Assembly: GCF_000007205.1 (NCBI RefSeq)
Contig: NC_005043.1
Span: 620,001 to 684,000, forward strand
DNA: 64,000 nt
Direction of reading: 5' to 3'
Origin: Chlamydia pneumoniae TW-183
GTDB lineage: Bacteria; Chlamydiota; Chlamydiia; Chlamydiales; Chlamydiaceae
A program made the position numbers and the translations under genes. Below the pieces are notes generated by a model, which was not told the DNA's origin, ran no database searches, and worked only from the letters and a program-made list of their open reading frames with translations. Positions within the stretch are counted from its first letter, which is position 1, and each line of letters begins with the position of its first letter. Below are positions 20,350 to 31,851 of this stretch, piece after piece.

Positions 20350-20622
20350 TTACTGTTTGCATCTGCCATCAGGTGATGTACAACCTTTAACTTGTGGGCT
20401 TTGAGAGTTACACTCTGTTGAACCACATGGATTAGAACAAGAAGGAACGTAGGACCCACAAGCATTACCGCCGCAAGATCTTTCTTTTTTTCTTATTACT
20501 TCACAAGGATTGCAAGAAGAGGGTGCGCAAGGATCCTCAAAACAACAATCTACAATGCGGCAGCAGCTACTTAAGCTAACTACTCCACAAAACATTGCAG
20601 CAATTAAAACAGCTTTCTTCAT
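20350..20622 (-). CDS. omcA: 9-kDa cysteine-rich lipoprotein OmcA
   Basis: 90-residue outer-membrane lipoprotein with signal [20 protein letters not shown] and a lipobox (LSSC). The mature part is short and very cysteine-rich ([22 protein letters not shown]). It forms disulfide-linked envelope networks with OmcB. It is first in the omcA-omcB operon, a late developmental unit. The adjacent euo product is a known repressor of late promoters in Chlamydia. Confidence 0.97.
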   Translation of the reverse strand: MKKAVLIAAMFCGVVSLSSCCRIVDCCFEDPCAPSSCNPCEVIRKKERSCGGNACGSYVPSCSNPCGSTECNSQSPQVKGCTSPDGRCKQ

Positions 20623-21063
20623 AAGTTTTTAACTCCTTTCTAATTAGAAAACTTACGTGTCTTATTTATTACTGAAAATTCAACAAAACTTTTAATAATT
20701 AATAAAGCACGTTCCCATGAACAATATTACAAATGAAAATAAAAATTTTATCAATTATTTTTTCTAGATAAATCTTTTTGGTATTAAAACTCTTTTTAGA
20801 AAACACTATTTACTAAAAGATAAACCTATAATTTTCAAAAGGAAGCGTCACCAGGAATTTGAGGAAACTGAAGAATAAAAAGAATAATTTGTTTAATAAC
20901 TAATGGTTTATTTCACGAGACTTTTTCACTTATTTTCTATATTAAAAACACATAAGATTCACAATCAACGAGTTGAAGTAGAATGATTGTTAATCCGCAC
21001 AATCAAATCATTGAATTATAACAAAATAATTTCGTAACATTAAAAAATAAAAACGAGGGGGAA
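20623..21063. promoter_or_regulatory. AT-rich divergent promoter region, omcA / small lipoprotein
   Basis: A 441-nt strongly AT-rich intergenic region separates divergent omcA (minus) and the 62-residue lipoprotein gene (plus). It must hold the late omcAB promoter and possibly EUO operators. I could not assign exact -35/-10 boxes. A GAGGGGG ribosome-binding site precedes the plus-strand gene, and a small inverted repeat (GATTGT/ACAATC) lies near 20980-21005. No credible ORF is present. Confidence 0.55.
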
Positions 21064-21252
21064 ATGAAATTATTTTACTTTTGTAACATTATTTTCCTGA
21101 CATCTCTATTTTCTGTAAGCTGCACGCACACGCCTCCTCCACGTAGTTATATTCTTGCTCAAGGAAGAACGCCCCTCGTCAATAAAGCGCATTCCTTAGA
21201 ATTCTTTTTAGCAAGATCTGTCTTTAACACGTGTTATAATACGAACTTATAG
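21064..21252 (+). CDS. Small lipoprotein
   Basis: 62 residues starting MKLFYFCNIIFLTSLFSVSC, a lipoprotein signal with lipobox (SVSC), then THTPPPRSY and a short tail. It is preceded by a strong GAGGGGG Shine-Dalgarno. It lies divergent to omcA and matches the small gene at the CT444.1/CPn0559 position. The function is unknown; its location suggests an envelope role. Confidence 0.75.
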   Translation: MKLFYFCNIIFLTSLFSVSCTHTPPPRSYILAQGRTPLVNKAHSLEFFLARSVFNTCYNTNL

Positions 21253-21367
21253 CCTCACAAATCACGATCAAGAGAGAGGAACGCAGGACTACTCTGGGAT
21301 AGAGCTGCGTTGTAGATTGTCTTCGCAACGACTCAAACAGGAAGTGTGGTTATGAATAGAAACCGCG

Positions 21368-21395
21368 GTGGCTGTTTCGCTTAGCTAGCAGCCAC
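21368..21395 (-). terminator. Hairpin downstream of gltX
   Basis: GTGGCTG pairs with CAGCCAC across a 14-nt loop, starting about 20 nt past the gltX stop on the minus strand. The following sequence is only weakly T-rich, so terminator function is tentative. Confidence 0.4.
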
Positions 21396-21416
21396 GCACA
21401 TTCATGCGACCGATAT

Positions 21417-22988
<1,572 letters not shown>

Positions 22989-23033
22989 TCAAGGGAAATC
23001 CTCTCTGCAGAAATGCATAAATCCAAAAATAAA

Positions 23034-23071
23034 AGAAACTCCTTAATTTAATAAAAAATTAAGGAGTTTCT
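23034..23071 (-). terminator. Terminator downstream of euo
   Basis: A 15-16 bp perfect stem (23034-23049 with 23056-23071, 6-nt loop) is followed on the minus strand by TTTTATTTTTGG. It lies ~120 nt past the euo stop and before gltX, so it separates the two transcripts. Confidence 0.85.
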
Positions 23072-23189
23072 CAAAAAAATCACGAAAGGATATTTCGCCA
23101 CCCTTAGATCGGGGATCGCCTTTAAAGTATCAGAAAGAAGTAGTTAATCAACAATGTTGTAAGTAGAAAATCGAAAAATCGAGAGCGAG

Positions 23190-23726
23190 TTAGTTAGATT
23201 CAGGAAAAATTTCAGTAGGAGGTTCGAAATTTGGAGCCTGATGTTCTTTCGGTTCAGCTCCTTTTAGTTTTTTAGCTGCTTGCTTACTCAGATACTCATT
23301 CTTATATCTTTCAATCTCAGATACGTGAATTACCCAAGCGGCTCCCTTACGCTCTCCTCGTATGGTTCCCGTACGAGTTGCATAGTAGACCTTCTGCACA
23401 GGTATTCCTAAAATCTGAGCAACCTGATTTATGGAGTAGCATCCTTTACCGTTATCGAAAACAAGCTCTCCTTGATAAAGAGATTTCTTTCGAGAGTAAC
23501 GGTTACGTTTGTACTCTTCCAAATCTTTAATATCTATTTCCCAGCGCGTCTCTTTAGAAGCTTTTAGTTTTTTCTGCTTAATTGCCACATAAATTGCTTG
23601 CCTAGTGACGTTATGTAATTTAGCAGCTTGAGTGATCGAAACCCACTTTGTATCTGAGTCTTTGATATCCTCAATTTCTTCTCTTTCTTCTAATTCGTAG
23701 CATCCCTCATGTTGTTCGCACGCCAT
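23190..23726 (-). CDS. euo: EUO, early-expressed transcriptional repressor of late genes
   Basis: 178-residue DNA-binding protein. Two excisionase/MerR-like helix-turn-helix units are visible: SITQAAKLHNVTRQAIYVAI (~31-50) and SINQVAQILGIPVQKVYYAT, each followed by a conserved aromatic/basic tail (TRWEIDIKDLEEYK; AAWVIHVSEIERYK), so it looks like an internal duplication. EUO is established as a repressor of late chlamydial promoters, including omcAB in C. trachomatis, and the omcAB operon lies 3 kb away here. The C-terminal tail is Pro/Glu-rich. Confidence 0.95.
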   Translation of the reverse strand: MACEQHEGCYELEEREEIEDIKDSDTKWVSITQAAKLHNVTRQAIYVAIKQKKLKASKETRWEIDIKDLEEYKRNRYSRKKSLYQGELVFDNGKGCYSINQVAQILGIPVQKVYYATRTGTIRGERKGAAWVIHVSEIERYKNEYLSKQAAKKLKGAEPKEHQAPNFEPPTEIFPESN

Positions 23727-23825
23727 AAGCTAGCATCCCCTCCCCCTCAACATATTTACAATTAAAACAACCGTAACAGTTAGTTTCTTCCTTGTTTTTA
23801 GAAGTTTTTAAAGAAGCATTTTCCT

Positions 23826-23854
23826 AAAAAAAGCTTTATTAATCAAGCTTTTTT
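23826..23854. terminator. Bidirectional terminator-like hairpin upstream of euo
   Basis: AAAAAAGCTT and AAGCTTTTTT flank an 8-nt loop, giving T-runs on both strands. It lies ~100 nt upstream of the euo start codon and may shield euo from readthrough. Confidence 0.5.
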
Positions 23855-23954
23855 GTTAATACAAAGTTTATGTTTTCAGATTAAAATCTTAATAAATCGT
23901 AAGCAGGATTATGAATTATTAATATTTCTTTACGTTATAAAAAATAGGTATTCT

Positions 23955-23988
23955 TAAAAAAACACGCCCTGAATATCGCCAGGGACGT
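23955..23988 (-). terminator. Terminator downstream of the hydrolase gene
   Basis: On the minus strand ACG(T)CCCTG pairs with CAGGGCGT (one bulged T, 8-nt loop) followed by GTTTTTTT. It sits ~250 nt past the stop of the gene ending at 24237. A T-run on the other strand could also make it bidirectional. Confidence 0.6.
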
Positions 23989-24236
23989 TTTTCTAATCAT
24001 AACGTTTTTCTTAAGTAGACAAGACAAAATACCAAGAACCAACAAAATATCTACTCTTTTTCTTTTCCTGAACGAAGTATTTTTTTTTAATTTTCCTTAT
24101 CGGTCAGCAGTTTACAGAAGCCAGGGATAAGGAAACTACAAAGATTTCTTTACTCTTTTAAAATAAAGCTCTCGATTTTTGATTTAAATCTGCGATGAAC
24201 CTTAGGAAACTCATTTTTGGTTTAAAAGATGAGTTT

Positions 24237-25358
24237 CTAATTATCGAAATGTCTTTGAATATGACCTGCAACTTCTTTAATCACATCATCGGAAAGGATA
24301 TGATCGTGTCTTAGACCGGTCTGAGCTACAGGGATTTTCTTCCCTGAACACTCTTCCAAGTTTTTAGGATCTAAAAATGGTGCTGCGAAGCACGTCTCTT
24401 TTTTGAACAATCCATCCCCGATAAGATTACCTTGGGAATCCTTGCCATAAATAAAGAGTTCTGGGCAATGCAAGTCCTTGCTTCTCTTTTCAGAATTAAT
24501 ATTCCAATGGGTAAGATTCGCCAGCCAAACTCCTAGACTTCCAATAAACTGTTTAGCAACGGCTCCTGTAGAGCGAGCTCCTCGATCTTTAACGACAAAC
24601 CAACGGACGCTATCACTTCCGTCTGCGATCTCTTTACTTAATGCTTCGGCTTGAACACTAGCTCCTAAAGAATAGCCATAAGCAACGATTTGACGCGCCT
24701 GAGGTCCTGCGGGTTCATCTCTAAGATAGCGTACGCATGCTTGATAAGATTTGACTACATTGTTTCTTGTTATATTCCCTTGGCTCTTCATGACTCCTGG
24801 GTAATTGAAGATTAAAATGTTGGATTGAGACTCTTCAGCAATACGGAATATCCAGTCCTTTTCCCCTTGCAGCACTGTCCTATACTCTAAGCAATCGGAG
24901 TTTCCATTGGAGATTAACATCCATCGATCTGGCTTAGCATTGGGAAGACGTAACTCCAATCCGTCAATAAAGACCTCGTCATACTGTAAGCAAACCCTTC
25001 GCACAGAGGAGACATGATCTTGGAATGAAGCGGAGAAAAGACGCGCGGCGTAAGCTTGTCGCAATAAATTAGAGTCCCTGCATATGGGTCTAAAAATCCA
25101 CCCTCCTGCACCAAGAAGAATAAAATTCTGACATATCTTCTGAAGGACCCAGAAAAGACCCAAGGGAATAAAGAAGATTAAGCCGAGAAGAAATTTCACA
25201 ACACCCCATATGATCTCAAGAAGACGATAAAGGTAAGGATGAGCCTGTCGTTTCTCCCAAGAAGTTCTCGCCTGCTCCGAAGAAAACATGGCGATCGAAG
25301 GTTTAGGATGCATATCCAATATAGCTGCGTATTGTTCCCTTGCAATAGCTATTGACAT
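24237..25358 (-). CDS. Membrane-anchored alpha/beta-hydrolase-like protein (CHLPS 43-kDa family)
   Basis: 373 residues. An N-terminal soluble segment is followed by hydrophobic helices (LLEIIWGVVKFLLGLIFFIPLG...; ILLGAGGWIF) and then a domain with an alpha/beta-hydrolase look. It has a nucleophile elbow YGYSLGAS (GxSxG-like), a preceding strand ILIFNYPGV, and a late His in GLRHDHILSDD that could complete a triad. It resembles the Chlamydia-restricted 43-kDa family that has several copies in C. pneumoniae. The substrate is unknown; a lipase, esterase or thioesterase-like role is inference. It is a single gene flanked by AT-rich DNA. Confidence 0.65.
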   Translation of the reverse strand: MSIAIAREQYAAILDMHPKPSIAMFSSEQARTSWEKRQAHPYLYRLLEIIWGVVKFLLGLIFFIPLGLFWVLQKICQNFILLGAGGWIFRPICRDSNLLRQAYAARLFSASFQDHVSSVRRVCLQYDEVFIDGLELRLPNAKPDRWMLISNGNSDCLEYRTVLQGEKDWIFRIAEESQSNILIFNYPGVMKSQGNITRNNVVKSYQACVRYLRDEPAGPQARQIVAYGYSLGASVQAEALSKEIADGSDSVRWFVVKDRGARSTGAVAKQFIGSLGVWLANLTHWNINSEKRSKDLHCPELFIYGKDSQGNLIGDGLFKKETCFAAPFLDPKNLEECSGKKIPVAQTGLRHDHILSDDVIKEVAGHIQRHFDN

Positions 25359-25611
25359 TATTACCTTATAATTTCATGCAGAATGTAGTGAGCAAACTAT
25401 TATAGTGGAAATTATTGAATAAACCAAAAACAAAAGCCGAGTTTATTTATATTAATATAAGTAATTATTTTAATAGAATCGACCTCGAACCATTAGATAG
25501 ATAGGTGACGACCTTCATCTAGAAAAGAACATTCATTTATTATGATAATGAAGTAAATCTTTTACTTGCAATGAACAAAGAACCAATCGAATGAAAGTTA
25601 GCGGTCTTTTT

Positions 25612-27378
25612 TTAGTCTGAAAATCTAGGTTCTGAGGAAATACGGAAATCCCGGACCAGCAGGTGGATGACTCCCGATCCAGAAGTTTGGGACAAGCGGG
25701 GTGTGTAAGCAATCTCAAGAGGGTAATGCCAACTTGCTTTTAATGCATCAGCGTGTCTTCCCAGACCGAAGGCGACACCCTCAAGATTTCTTTCTTTTTG
25801 GCTTAAGTAGAGTTTGAGATGGTTTCCAGGCAATACTTTTGGATAGCGTACCTGGCGCACTTTTGAATAGAAGATAGGCATCAGATTCCCCTTCCCAAAA
25901 GGCTCGAATAGTTCCATAGAAGCTAGGAGATCATAATCTATAGCATCAAAATCCGCATAAGCATCAATTTCGAGATGAGGAAGTGTGTCACCCTTTTTAA
26001 GAGAAGAGTTCACGAGATGAACGAATTTTTTTTTAAAATCTTCGACTTTATCTTCCTTCATAATCACGCCTGCTGCAAAGTCGTGTCCGCCGTAAGATAA
26101 AAGGAGCGAGGAGCATTTCTTTAAGACTCCGAGTAGAGGAAATGACCCTATAGTTCTTGCTGATCCCTTTCCAATTCCTCGTTGGATAGCGATGATTACC
26201 ACAGGTTTGTTATAAGTCTTAGCAAGACGCGCTGAGATAATAGGGATGACACGAGCATGCCATGCCGTGGATGAAAGAACTATAGCAGCCTGCTTTAAAA
26301 TCTCAGGATTACTATTTAATATCTCTTGGACATCTTGAAATACCTCAGCTTCTATTCTTTGCCTTTCTCTATTTATATTATCTAGCTCCATAATTAGAGC
26401 ATCTACACGTTCATCATCTTGGGTGAGTAAAAGTTCAACACCTTTTGCAGGGTCGTCCAACCGTCCCAAGCTATTGAGTTTTGGTGCGATCTTCAAGACA
26501 ATATCTGTCGAAGTGACTTCGCTTTTTTCTACTCCACATAATGCGCAGAGTTTATTCAATCCGGGTCGCGCGCCTCTGGCAATTTCTTTAATCCCATAGC
26601 GCACCATAACACGGTTTTCCCCTAGCAAAACACCGACATCCGTGATGGTTCCTAATGTGACTAAATCGAGTAATTTTTTCAGGCTACCTTGACTCTTGGG
26701 GACAAGATTTCTGGATATCAGTGCGTTCAGTACTCCTCTTGCGAGCTTAAAAGCAACGCCTACGCCTGTGAGTTCTCGATTCGGGTAGGTATGATCCCGT
26801 AATTTAGGATTTAATGTAGCTACGCAGTGGGGAATTTTTCCTGTCGGCATGTGGTGATCTGTAATGATCACATCAATGCCTTGTCTTGTAATATCACTCA
26901 CCTCTTTTCCTGCAGTAATTCCGCAATCTACGGTGATGAGGAGTGTAATTCCTTCCTCTTTCAACTTTGCAATGAGTGTGGAGGTCTCTCCATGTTGCTT
27001 GAGTATCGCACCAAGAAAGAAGTAGCTAACGTGGACATCAATATCTCTTAAAAATTCGACCAGGAGAGCGACGCCTGTCATGCCATCGACATCGCTATCT
27101 CCATAAATCATGACGTGTTCTTTACGATCTCTAGCCAGGAGCAGGCGTTCTACAGCCTTTGACATATCTAGGAAGAGTCCAGGATCATAAAGGCTCGACA
27201 GATGGCTGTATAAGAACTTATGGATTTCCTGAATCGTTTGGAATCCTCTTGAGATAAAAATCTGAGCCACTGTGGGAGGCAAGTGAAATTCTTTGATAAT
27301 CATTCCAAGAAACGCAGGATCTTCCTTGGGATGAGCCCAGAGCAATCCTGCTGCAGAAGCATTATCTGAATTTGTCAT
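25612..27378 (-). CDS. recJ: Single-stranded-DNA exonuclease RecJ
   Basis: 588-residue DHH-family 5'-3' exonuclease for recombination and repair. Metal-binding motifs are YGDSDVDGMTG (motif I), TVDCGIT, TDHHMP (DHH) and, in the DHHA1 part, YGGHDFAAG. It lies 85 nt after secDF on the same strand, separated by a strong hairpin. Confidence 0.96.
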   Translation of the reverse strand: MTNSDNASAAGLLWAHPKEDPAFLGMIIKEFHLPPTVAQIFISRGFQTIQEIHKFLYSHLSSLYDPGLFLDMSKAVERLLLARDRKEHVMIYGDSDVDGMTGVALLVEFLRDIDVHVSYFFLGAILKQHGETSTLIAKLKEEGITLLITVDCGITAGKEVSDITRQGIDVIITDHHMPTGKIPHCVATLNPKLRDHTYPNRELTGVGVAFKLARGVLNALISRNLVPKSQGSLKKLLDLVTLGTITDVGVLLGENRVMVRYGIKEIARGARPGLNKLCALCGVEKSEVTSTDIVLKIAPKLNSLGRLDDPAKGVELLLTQDDERVDALIMELDNINRERQRIEAEVFQDVQEILNSNPEILKQAAIVLSSTAWHARVIPIISARLAKTYNKPVVIIAIQRGIGKGSARTIGSFPLLGVLKKCSSLLLSYGGHDFAAGVIMKEDKVEDFKKKFVHLVNSSLKKGDTLPHLEIDAYADFDAIDYDLLASMELFEPFGKGNLMPIFYSKVRQVRYPKVLPGNHLKLYLSQKERNLEGVAFGLGRHADALKASWHYPLEIAYTPRLSQTSGSGVIHLLVRDFRISSEPRFSD

Positions 27379-27397
27379 AAATTTAATACCACAGGGG

Positions 27398-27421
27398 CCT
27401 TTGGGACTAAAGTCCCAAAGG
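27398..27421. terminator. Hairpin between secDF and recJ
   Basis: A perfect 10-bp stem (27398-27407 with 27412-27421) with a 4-nt loop lies in the 85-nt gap. A T-run follows it only on the plus strand, so on the coding strand it may be a processing or attenuating structure just before the recJ start. Confidence 0.5.
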
Positions 27422-27463
27422 AGATTTTTATATTGCTACACGTTAGATTAAGTTTAACGGTAC

Positions 27464-30400
27464 TTATTTTGAGCGATTTTCTTTACGGACCATAAACAAC
27501 AACAGAGGTGGTGCAATATAAAGAGACGATAAAGTTCCTAGAAGAATCCCTATGGTCATAATAAATGCAAAATTAAAGACAGAGGAGCCGCCTATAAACA
27601 AAAGCATTAACAAAACTGATAGAGTTGTAGCTGTTGTCATTACCGTGCGGCTGAACGTCTTTTGAAGGGCATCATTAACTAAAACATGCATAGGGGTAAA
27701 CAGGTTCGCTTGGCGATCTTCACGAATACGATCAAAAATGATCAAAGTATTGTTTAATGAATACCCCAATACAGTCATTAAAGCACCAATGGCTTGCAAA
27801 TCTATTTGAATTTTCTTCAAAAAGAAATGTGCTATAAACAAGACTGCACAGGTAGCCAAAAGGTCATGAATTAAAGCGCATACGGCACTGAAAGCATATT
27901 GCCATTCAAAGCGCAAACTCACATAGAGCAAGATGATTGCCAAAGCTCCTAAAAGCCCGATGGTCGCCTGATAACGCATTTTCTTCGATAGTTTGCTGCT
28001 TACCTTTGACCAAAAATTTTGCGTTTCGTTTAGAGTTTCCGTAGAGAAATCTAGGCCTGTTTCTGACAACAATCCCACAGCTAACGCCAGCTCATGATCG
28101 TTAATTTTAGGAGAGAGGCTCGTATCTGCTTTAGTATAGCTTAAAGCTTTATCACTAAAATAGATTTTGATCTTTTCTGAAGATCCAAATGTTTGAATAC
28201 GGAAGTCTCTAGAAGAAAGACCAGCTTCCTGTAGTTTATGCACAACTTTGCCACGCATTTGAGCAACATCGCTGATGCCATGCTCTTTTGGATTAAAGGT
28301 AAAGGCATACCCTCCTTTAAAATCCATTCCCAAAACGGAATTCCAGGCTCCAAACCCGAGAGCAACGCAACCTAAAAGAAAAACACTTCCAGAAACAGCC
28401 CAAAGTTTTTTGCATCCTCTCAAGAAATCATGCTTTATCCCCACGAACTTATTCATCATATGCAACTGTGTATGTTGGGTCTTATTCATCCACAGCATGA
28501 AGAAAAATTTAGTCATGAAAAGAGCCGTAAACATTGAAGAGAAAATTCCTAAAATCAATGTCAAAGCAAACCCTTTAATAGGCCCTGTATCTAGGAAGAA
28601 AAGAAGTGCTGAGGCCAATACTGTAGTCAAGTTAGAATCAAAAATGGCTCCAAAAGCCTTGGTATATCCTTTTTCTACAGATTTTTTAAGACTTTGAGAC
28701 AATAAAAATTCCTCTCGGATTCTTTCGAATACAAGAACATTTGCATCTACGGCCATCCCCATAGCAAGAACAATCCCAGCGAGTCCTGACAAGGTGAGTG
28801 GCGCATCCAAATACTGTAGAGCTGCCCAGATAAGCAAAAGATTCAGAAGAACAGCTCCCGAAGCGATGACGCCTCCAAATCTATAATATACGCTCATCAA
28901 AACAATAAGCATTGCCAAGCCACAGCATGCTGAGATAATGCCTTGTGTACATTGTTTTTTCCCAAGATCAGAAGAGATCGTCTCTTCACTGAGAACCTCG
29001 GGAACAAAAGACATCGCTCCAGATTTTAAATCTGAGGCGAGTTTGCTCACTTCACGGTGGGTAAATTTCCCTGAGACACTGGCATGATTTTTCAATGGGA
29101 CGTTTAAAATAGGGCTGCTGACCATATAACCGTCAATCACTACAGCCATACGCCATCCACGGTTTGCAGAATATTGTCCATTAGCAGTGCCGCTGATCCC
29201 CTCCTGACAATATGCGGAAGTCCATGTGTGGAAACTCTCTGTAGGAGAAAGTTTCTCTGCCATTTTCTTAGGGCTTGTATCTTTGACTGAAAAATTTAAA
29301 ACATAACCTTCCCCTGCAGCAAATTCTGGACGAATGTCTTTTAGGGAAGCTCCATCTAACGCATAATTTCTAAAAACAATGACTAAAGGATTTGCTTTTT
29401 GTTCTGCATCTTTTCCAATAGCAATCATAGAAAACGTCGTATCTAAATCTGTCGAAGGCGTTTCGCATCCTGAAGGAGAGAACGCCAACCCCTCACTTTT
29501 AAGCTTAGTAATGGCCTCATGGACACTTGGAGGCACATCGACTTCCTCATTAAATAAGGCGCTAGCGAAGGTATTGATTTCTTCGGGAGATGTCTTTCCT
29601 TGAGCTTGAGAGGTAAACCAAAGATAGTCTAAAAATCTTTGCACTTCGTAGCGGGAAGCGCTGTAAGAAGAGAACCTCTCATTCACCACATGGAAACTCA
29701 TTTTTGAGGTCCCCAAGATCTCAGATGAGGAGATCGTAGAAGATCCTGGCACACTGAGATGAATGTAATCTCCCTCACGGCGAAGTTCGATTTCAGATAC
29801 TCCAAGTTTATTTAATCGAGCACAGAGCTCATCCGAAACTTTAAGAATATCTTCCTTATCGGTGAGCTGCTTTCCCTGATGATCTTTAAAAGAGAGTAGC
29901 AGCTGACGCCCACCAACAAAATCAATACCAAGACGTAGTATGTTCTCCCCACGAGAAAATTTTCTCATGTTGAGTTTCATATTTTCTAAGAAAAGATTTT
30001 GATAAGGAATCGGAGCACTCAAACGTTCCTGAAGATCCATAGAACACTTTGCGTGTCGGTATTGCTCATGCCAACGCACTAAATCGCTTTGACGATTCTT
30101 CTCGATTTGGTTTACAGTTGCAAGGCGATCTTGAATGTCTTTAACTTCTAAAAAGGCACAGCCCTCTTTCCCTATGACAAATCCCTCACCCCATACATCT
30201 AGAAATTGCTGCAAGGGGTGCCGGATTTCTAAGACTTGATCTTCTCCTAGAGTCCAGGAAATCGCTTCTGTATGAGAAAAACAGTTATAGAGATTTTGTA
30301 GATCTTTTTCGAAACTTTGGAGTTCTTTACCCCCTCCCTGTTGATATTTCGCGACGATAGAACGGAGTCCTTTCAATAAGATGTAAACGGAGCCTTTAGA

Positions 30401-31672
30401 AAAGTGTTTGCAATCTGTATTGGGAGAAAAGATGTAACAGCCAAAAGCTTCGCTTTCTCTAGGTTGACGACAGAAAACAGGAAAATTTTCTGGAATCAGG
30501 TCACAAGATTCAGCTGCAGGCCTATGCAAAGTTAATGCCGTGAGATGTTCTGCGATTCCTTGGAGCAAACGCTCTCCCTGGAGAATAATCTTTCCCTGAG
30601 TATCTTTATCCATCCATTGGAAGGAAAATCCGTTGTTATAATCTTCTACTTGAACAGTTAAGTTCTTAGAGAGCTTTTGTTTTTCAACAGCCAAACGACT
30701 GTCAAAATCTAAGCGTTGTTCTTTAGACAAAGACGTACGCTGTGCTAACAAATCAGAATGTAGTGTCAGGAAAATTTTACGTTCCTTAGGGCAATACTCT
30801 ATGGAACTAAAAAATAATGAGGACTCACTACAATCTAATCGAAGCCCTTCAATATAAGGGCAATCTAAACTACGAATGCATGCAGTTTGAGAAAGAGTTT
30901 CATATACACTCTTGAGTAGCTTTTGATCTTCAACATCGATTGCTGCGTCGTTTGACAACGAAGACAGGCGTGATAAAAACGCAAGTCTATCTTGGTTGGA
31001 AGAAAAGGACTGTTGGCAAAACGCTGAAAGTCGCGAAGAAAAAACCTCAAATCCTGAAGAAAGGTTCTTGGCATACTGTAACAATTGTTCTTTAGGTGCC
31101 GTTTCCCAGATAGAGGGGTAACTACAAGAACAGTCTTTTTGTTTCGGAAAAGTACATGCAGAATAGACTCGTTGCAAAATACTTGAGGCCATCTCCTGTT
31201 CATTTTCGGAAGAATAGGAAACAAAAGAAAAATCACTTTCTACTAAGGAAGTATTTATAGAGCTTGCTACTTGTATTACATGGTCGTCGTGTTCTCGACT
31301 ATAGCCAACCACATGGAGTCTTGCAGACTTTATGGGAACGTTAGGCTCTCCATGAACGAGGTTCCCGATAAAGTCCTCTGCATCTTCACCTCTTTTAAAA
31401 CGCACACTGACAATATCTGGAATCGCAGGATGTTGTTGTATGTGCCCACGTAAATGTAGGGACGAAAGGATCGCTGAGACGCGAGGAATGACATCCTTAC
31501 GAACTTGCTGGGCCTGCTTGGTAAAAGATTTGATTATATGTTCGGCTTCGTTTCCATCTATTTTCTTATCCAGAGGTTTGGCGTAATATAAACATGTAGG
31601 CAAAACGTAATACAAAGCCAAAGCAAACACGCAAATAATGATAGCGAAGTTTCGCTTAACCTTCTGTTTCAT
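27464..31672 (-). CDS. secDF: SecD-SecF fusion protein-export component with a large extra domain
   Basis: 1402-residue fusion of SecD and SecF, which use the proton gradient to help Sec-translocated proteins leave the channel. A first helix (FAIIICVFALALYYVLPTCL) is followed by about 550 residues without obvious SecD similarity. The canonical SecD start LRLGIDFVGGRQLLLSF then appears near residue 575. SecD helices (GLAGIVLAMGMAVDANVLVFERIREE) and the SecF half (GMDFKGGYAFTF, MTVLGYSLNNTLIIFDRIRED) follow. The fusion itself is known in chlamydiae and some Gram-positives; the size of the periplasmic insertion is unusual. Confidence 0.94.
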   Translation of the reverse strand: MKQKVKRNFAIIICVFALALYYVLPTCLYYAKPLDKKIDGNEAEHIIKSFTKQAQQVRKDVIPRVSAILSSLHLRGHIQQHPAIPDIVSVRFKRGEDAEDFIGNLVHGEPNVPIKSARLHVVGYSREHDDHVIQVASSINTSLVESDFSFVSYSSENEQEMASSILQRVYSACTFPKQKDCSCSYPSIWETAPKEQLLQYAKNLSSGFEVFSSRLSAFCQQSFSSNQDRLAFLSRLSSLSNDAAIDVEDQKLLKSVYETLSQTACIRSLDCPYIEGLRLDCSESSLFFSSIEYCPKERKIFLTLHSDLLAQRTSLSKEQRLDFDSRLAVEKQKLSKNLTVQVEDYNNGFSFQWMDKDTQGKIILQGERLLQGIAEHLTALTLHRPAAESCDLIPENFPVFCRQPRESEAFGCYIFSPNTDCKHFSKGSVYILLKGLRSIVAKYQQGGGKELQSFEKDLQNLYNCFSHTEAISWTLGEDQVLEIRHPLQQFLDVWGEGFVIGKEGCAFLEVKDIQDRLATVNQIEKNRQSDLVRWHEQYRHAKCSMDLQERLSAPIPYQNLFLENMKLNMRKFSRGENILRLGIDFVGGRQLLLSFKDHQGKQLTDKEDILKVSDELCARLNKLGVSEIELRREGDYIHLSVPGSSTISSSEILGTSKMSFHVVNERFSSYSASRYEVQRFLDYLWFTSQAQGKTSPEEINTFASALFNEEVDVPPSVHEAITKLKSEGLAFSPSGCETPSTDLDTTFSMIAIGKDAEQKANPLVIVFRNYALDGASLKDIRPEFAAGEGYVLNFSVKDTSPKKMAEKLSPTESFHTWTSAYCQEGISGTANGQYSANRGWRMAVVIDGYMVSSPILNVPLKNHASVSGKFTHREVSKLASDLKSGAMSFVPEVLSEETISSDLGKKQCTQGIISACCGLAMLIVLMSVYYRFGGVIASGAVLLNLLLIWAALQYLDAPLTLSGLAGIVLAMGMAVDANVLVFERIREEFLLSQSLKKSVEKGYTKAFGAIFDSNLTTVLASALLFFLDTGPIKGFALTLILGIFSSMFTALFMTKFFFMLWMNKTQHTQLHMMNKFVGIKHDFLRGCKKLWAVSGSVFLLGCVALGFGAWNSVLGMDFKGGYAFTFNPKEHGISDVAQMRGKVVHKLQEAGLSSRDFRIQTFGSSEKIKIYFSDKALSYTKADTSLSPKINDHELALAVGLLSETGLDFSTETLNETQNFWSKVSSKLSKKMRYQATIGLLGALAIILLYVSLRFEWQYAFSAVCALIHDLLATCAVLFIAHFFLKKIQIDLQAIGALMTVLGYSLNNTLIIFDRIREDRQANLFTPMHVLVNDALQKTFSRTVMTTATTLSVLLMLLFIGGSSVFNFAFIMTIGILLGTLSSLYIAPPLLLFMVRKENRSK

Positions 31673-31851
31673 TGCACCGCTCTACTTTTTATTAGGAAAT
31701 ATTAAAACCAAAATACCAGTTGAAAAAAAAATCGTCAAACGAAGAGGAGCCCTCCACCTTCAAAGAGAGCTCTTTATTCTGTATCTTTTACAAAATACTA
31801 TTTTTAATTTTCCTAAAATCTCTATCTCAAAAGGGTCAAATTCAATAAAAA

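Larger units (their letters stand above)
23727..24236. other. AT-rich intergenic region upstream of euo
   Basis: 510 nt with no convincing gene. It should contain the early euo promoter. It holds a bidirectional AAGCTT hairpin near 23826-23854 and a terminator-like hairpin at 23955-23988. The remainder is A/T-rich without recognised motifs. Confidence 0.6.
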
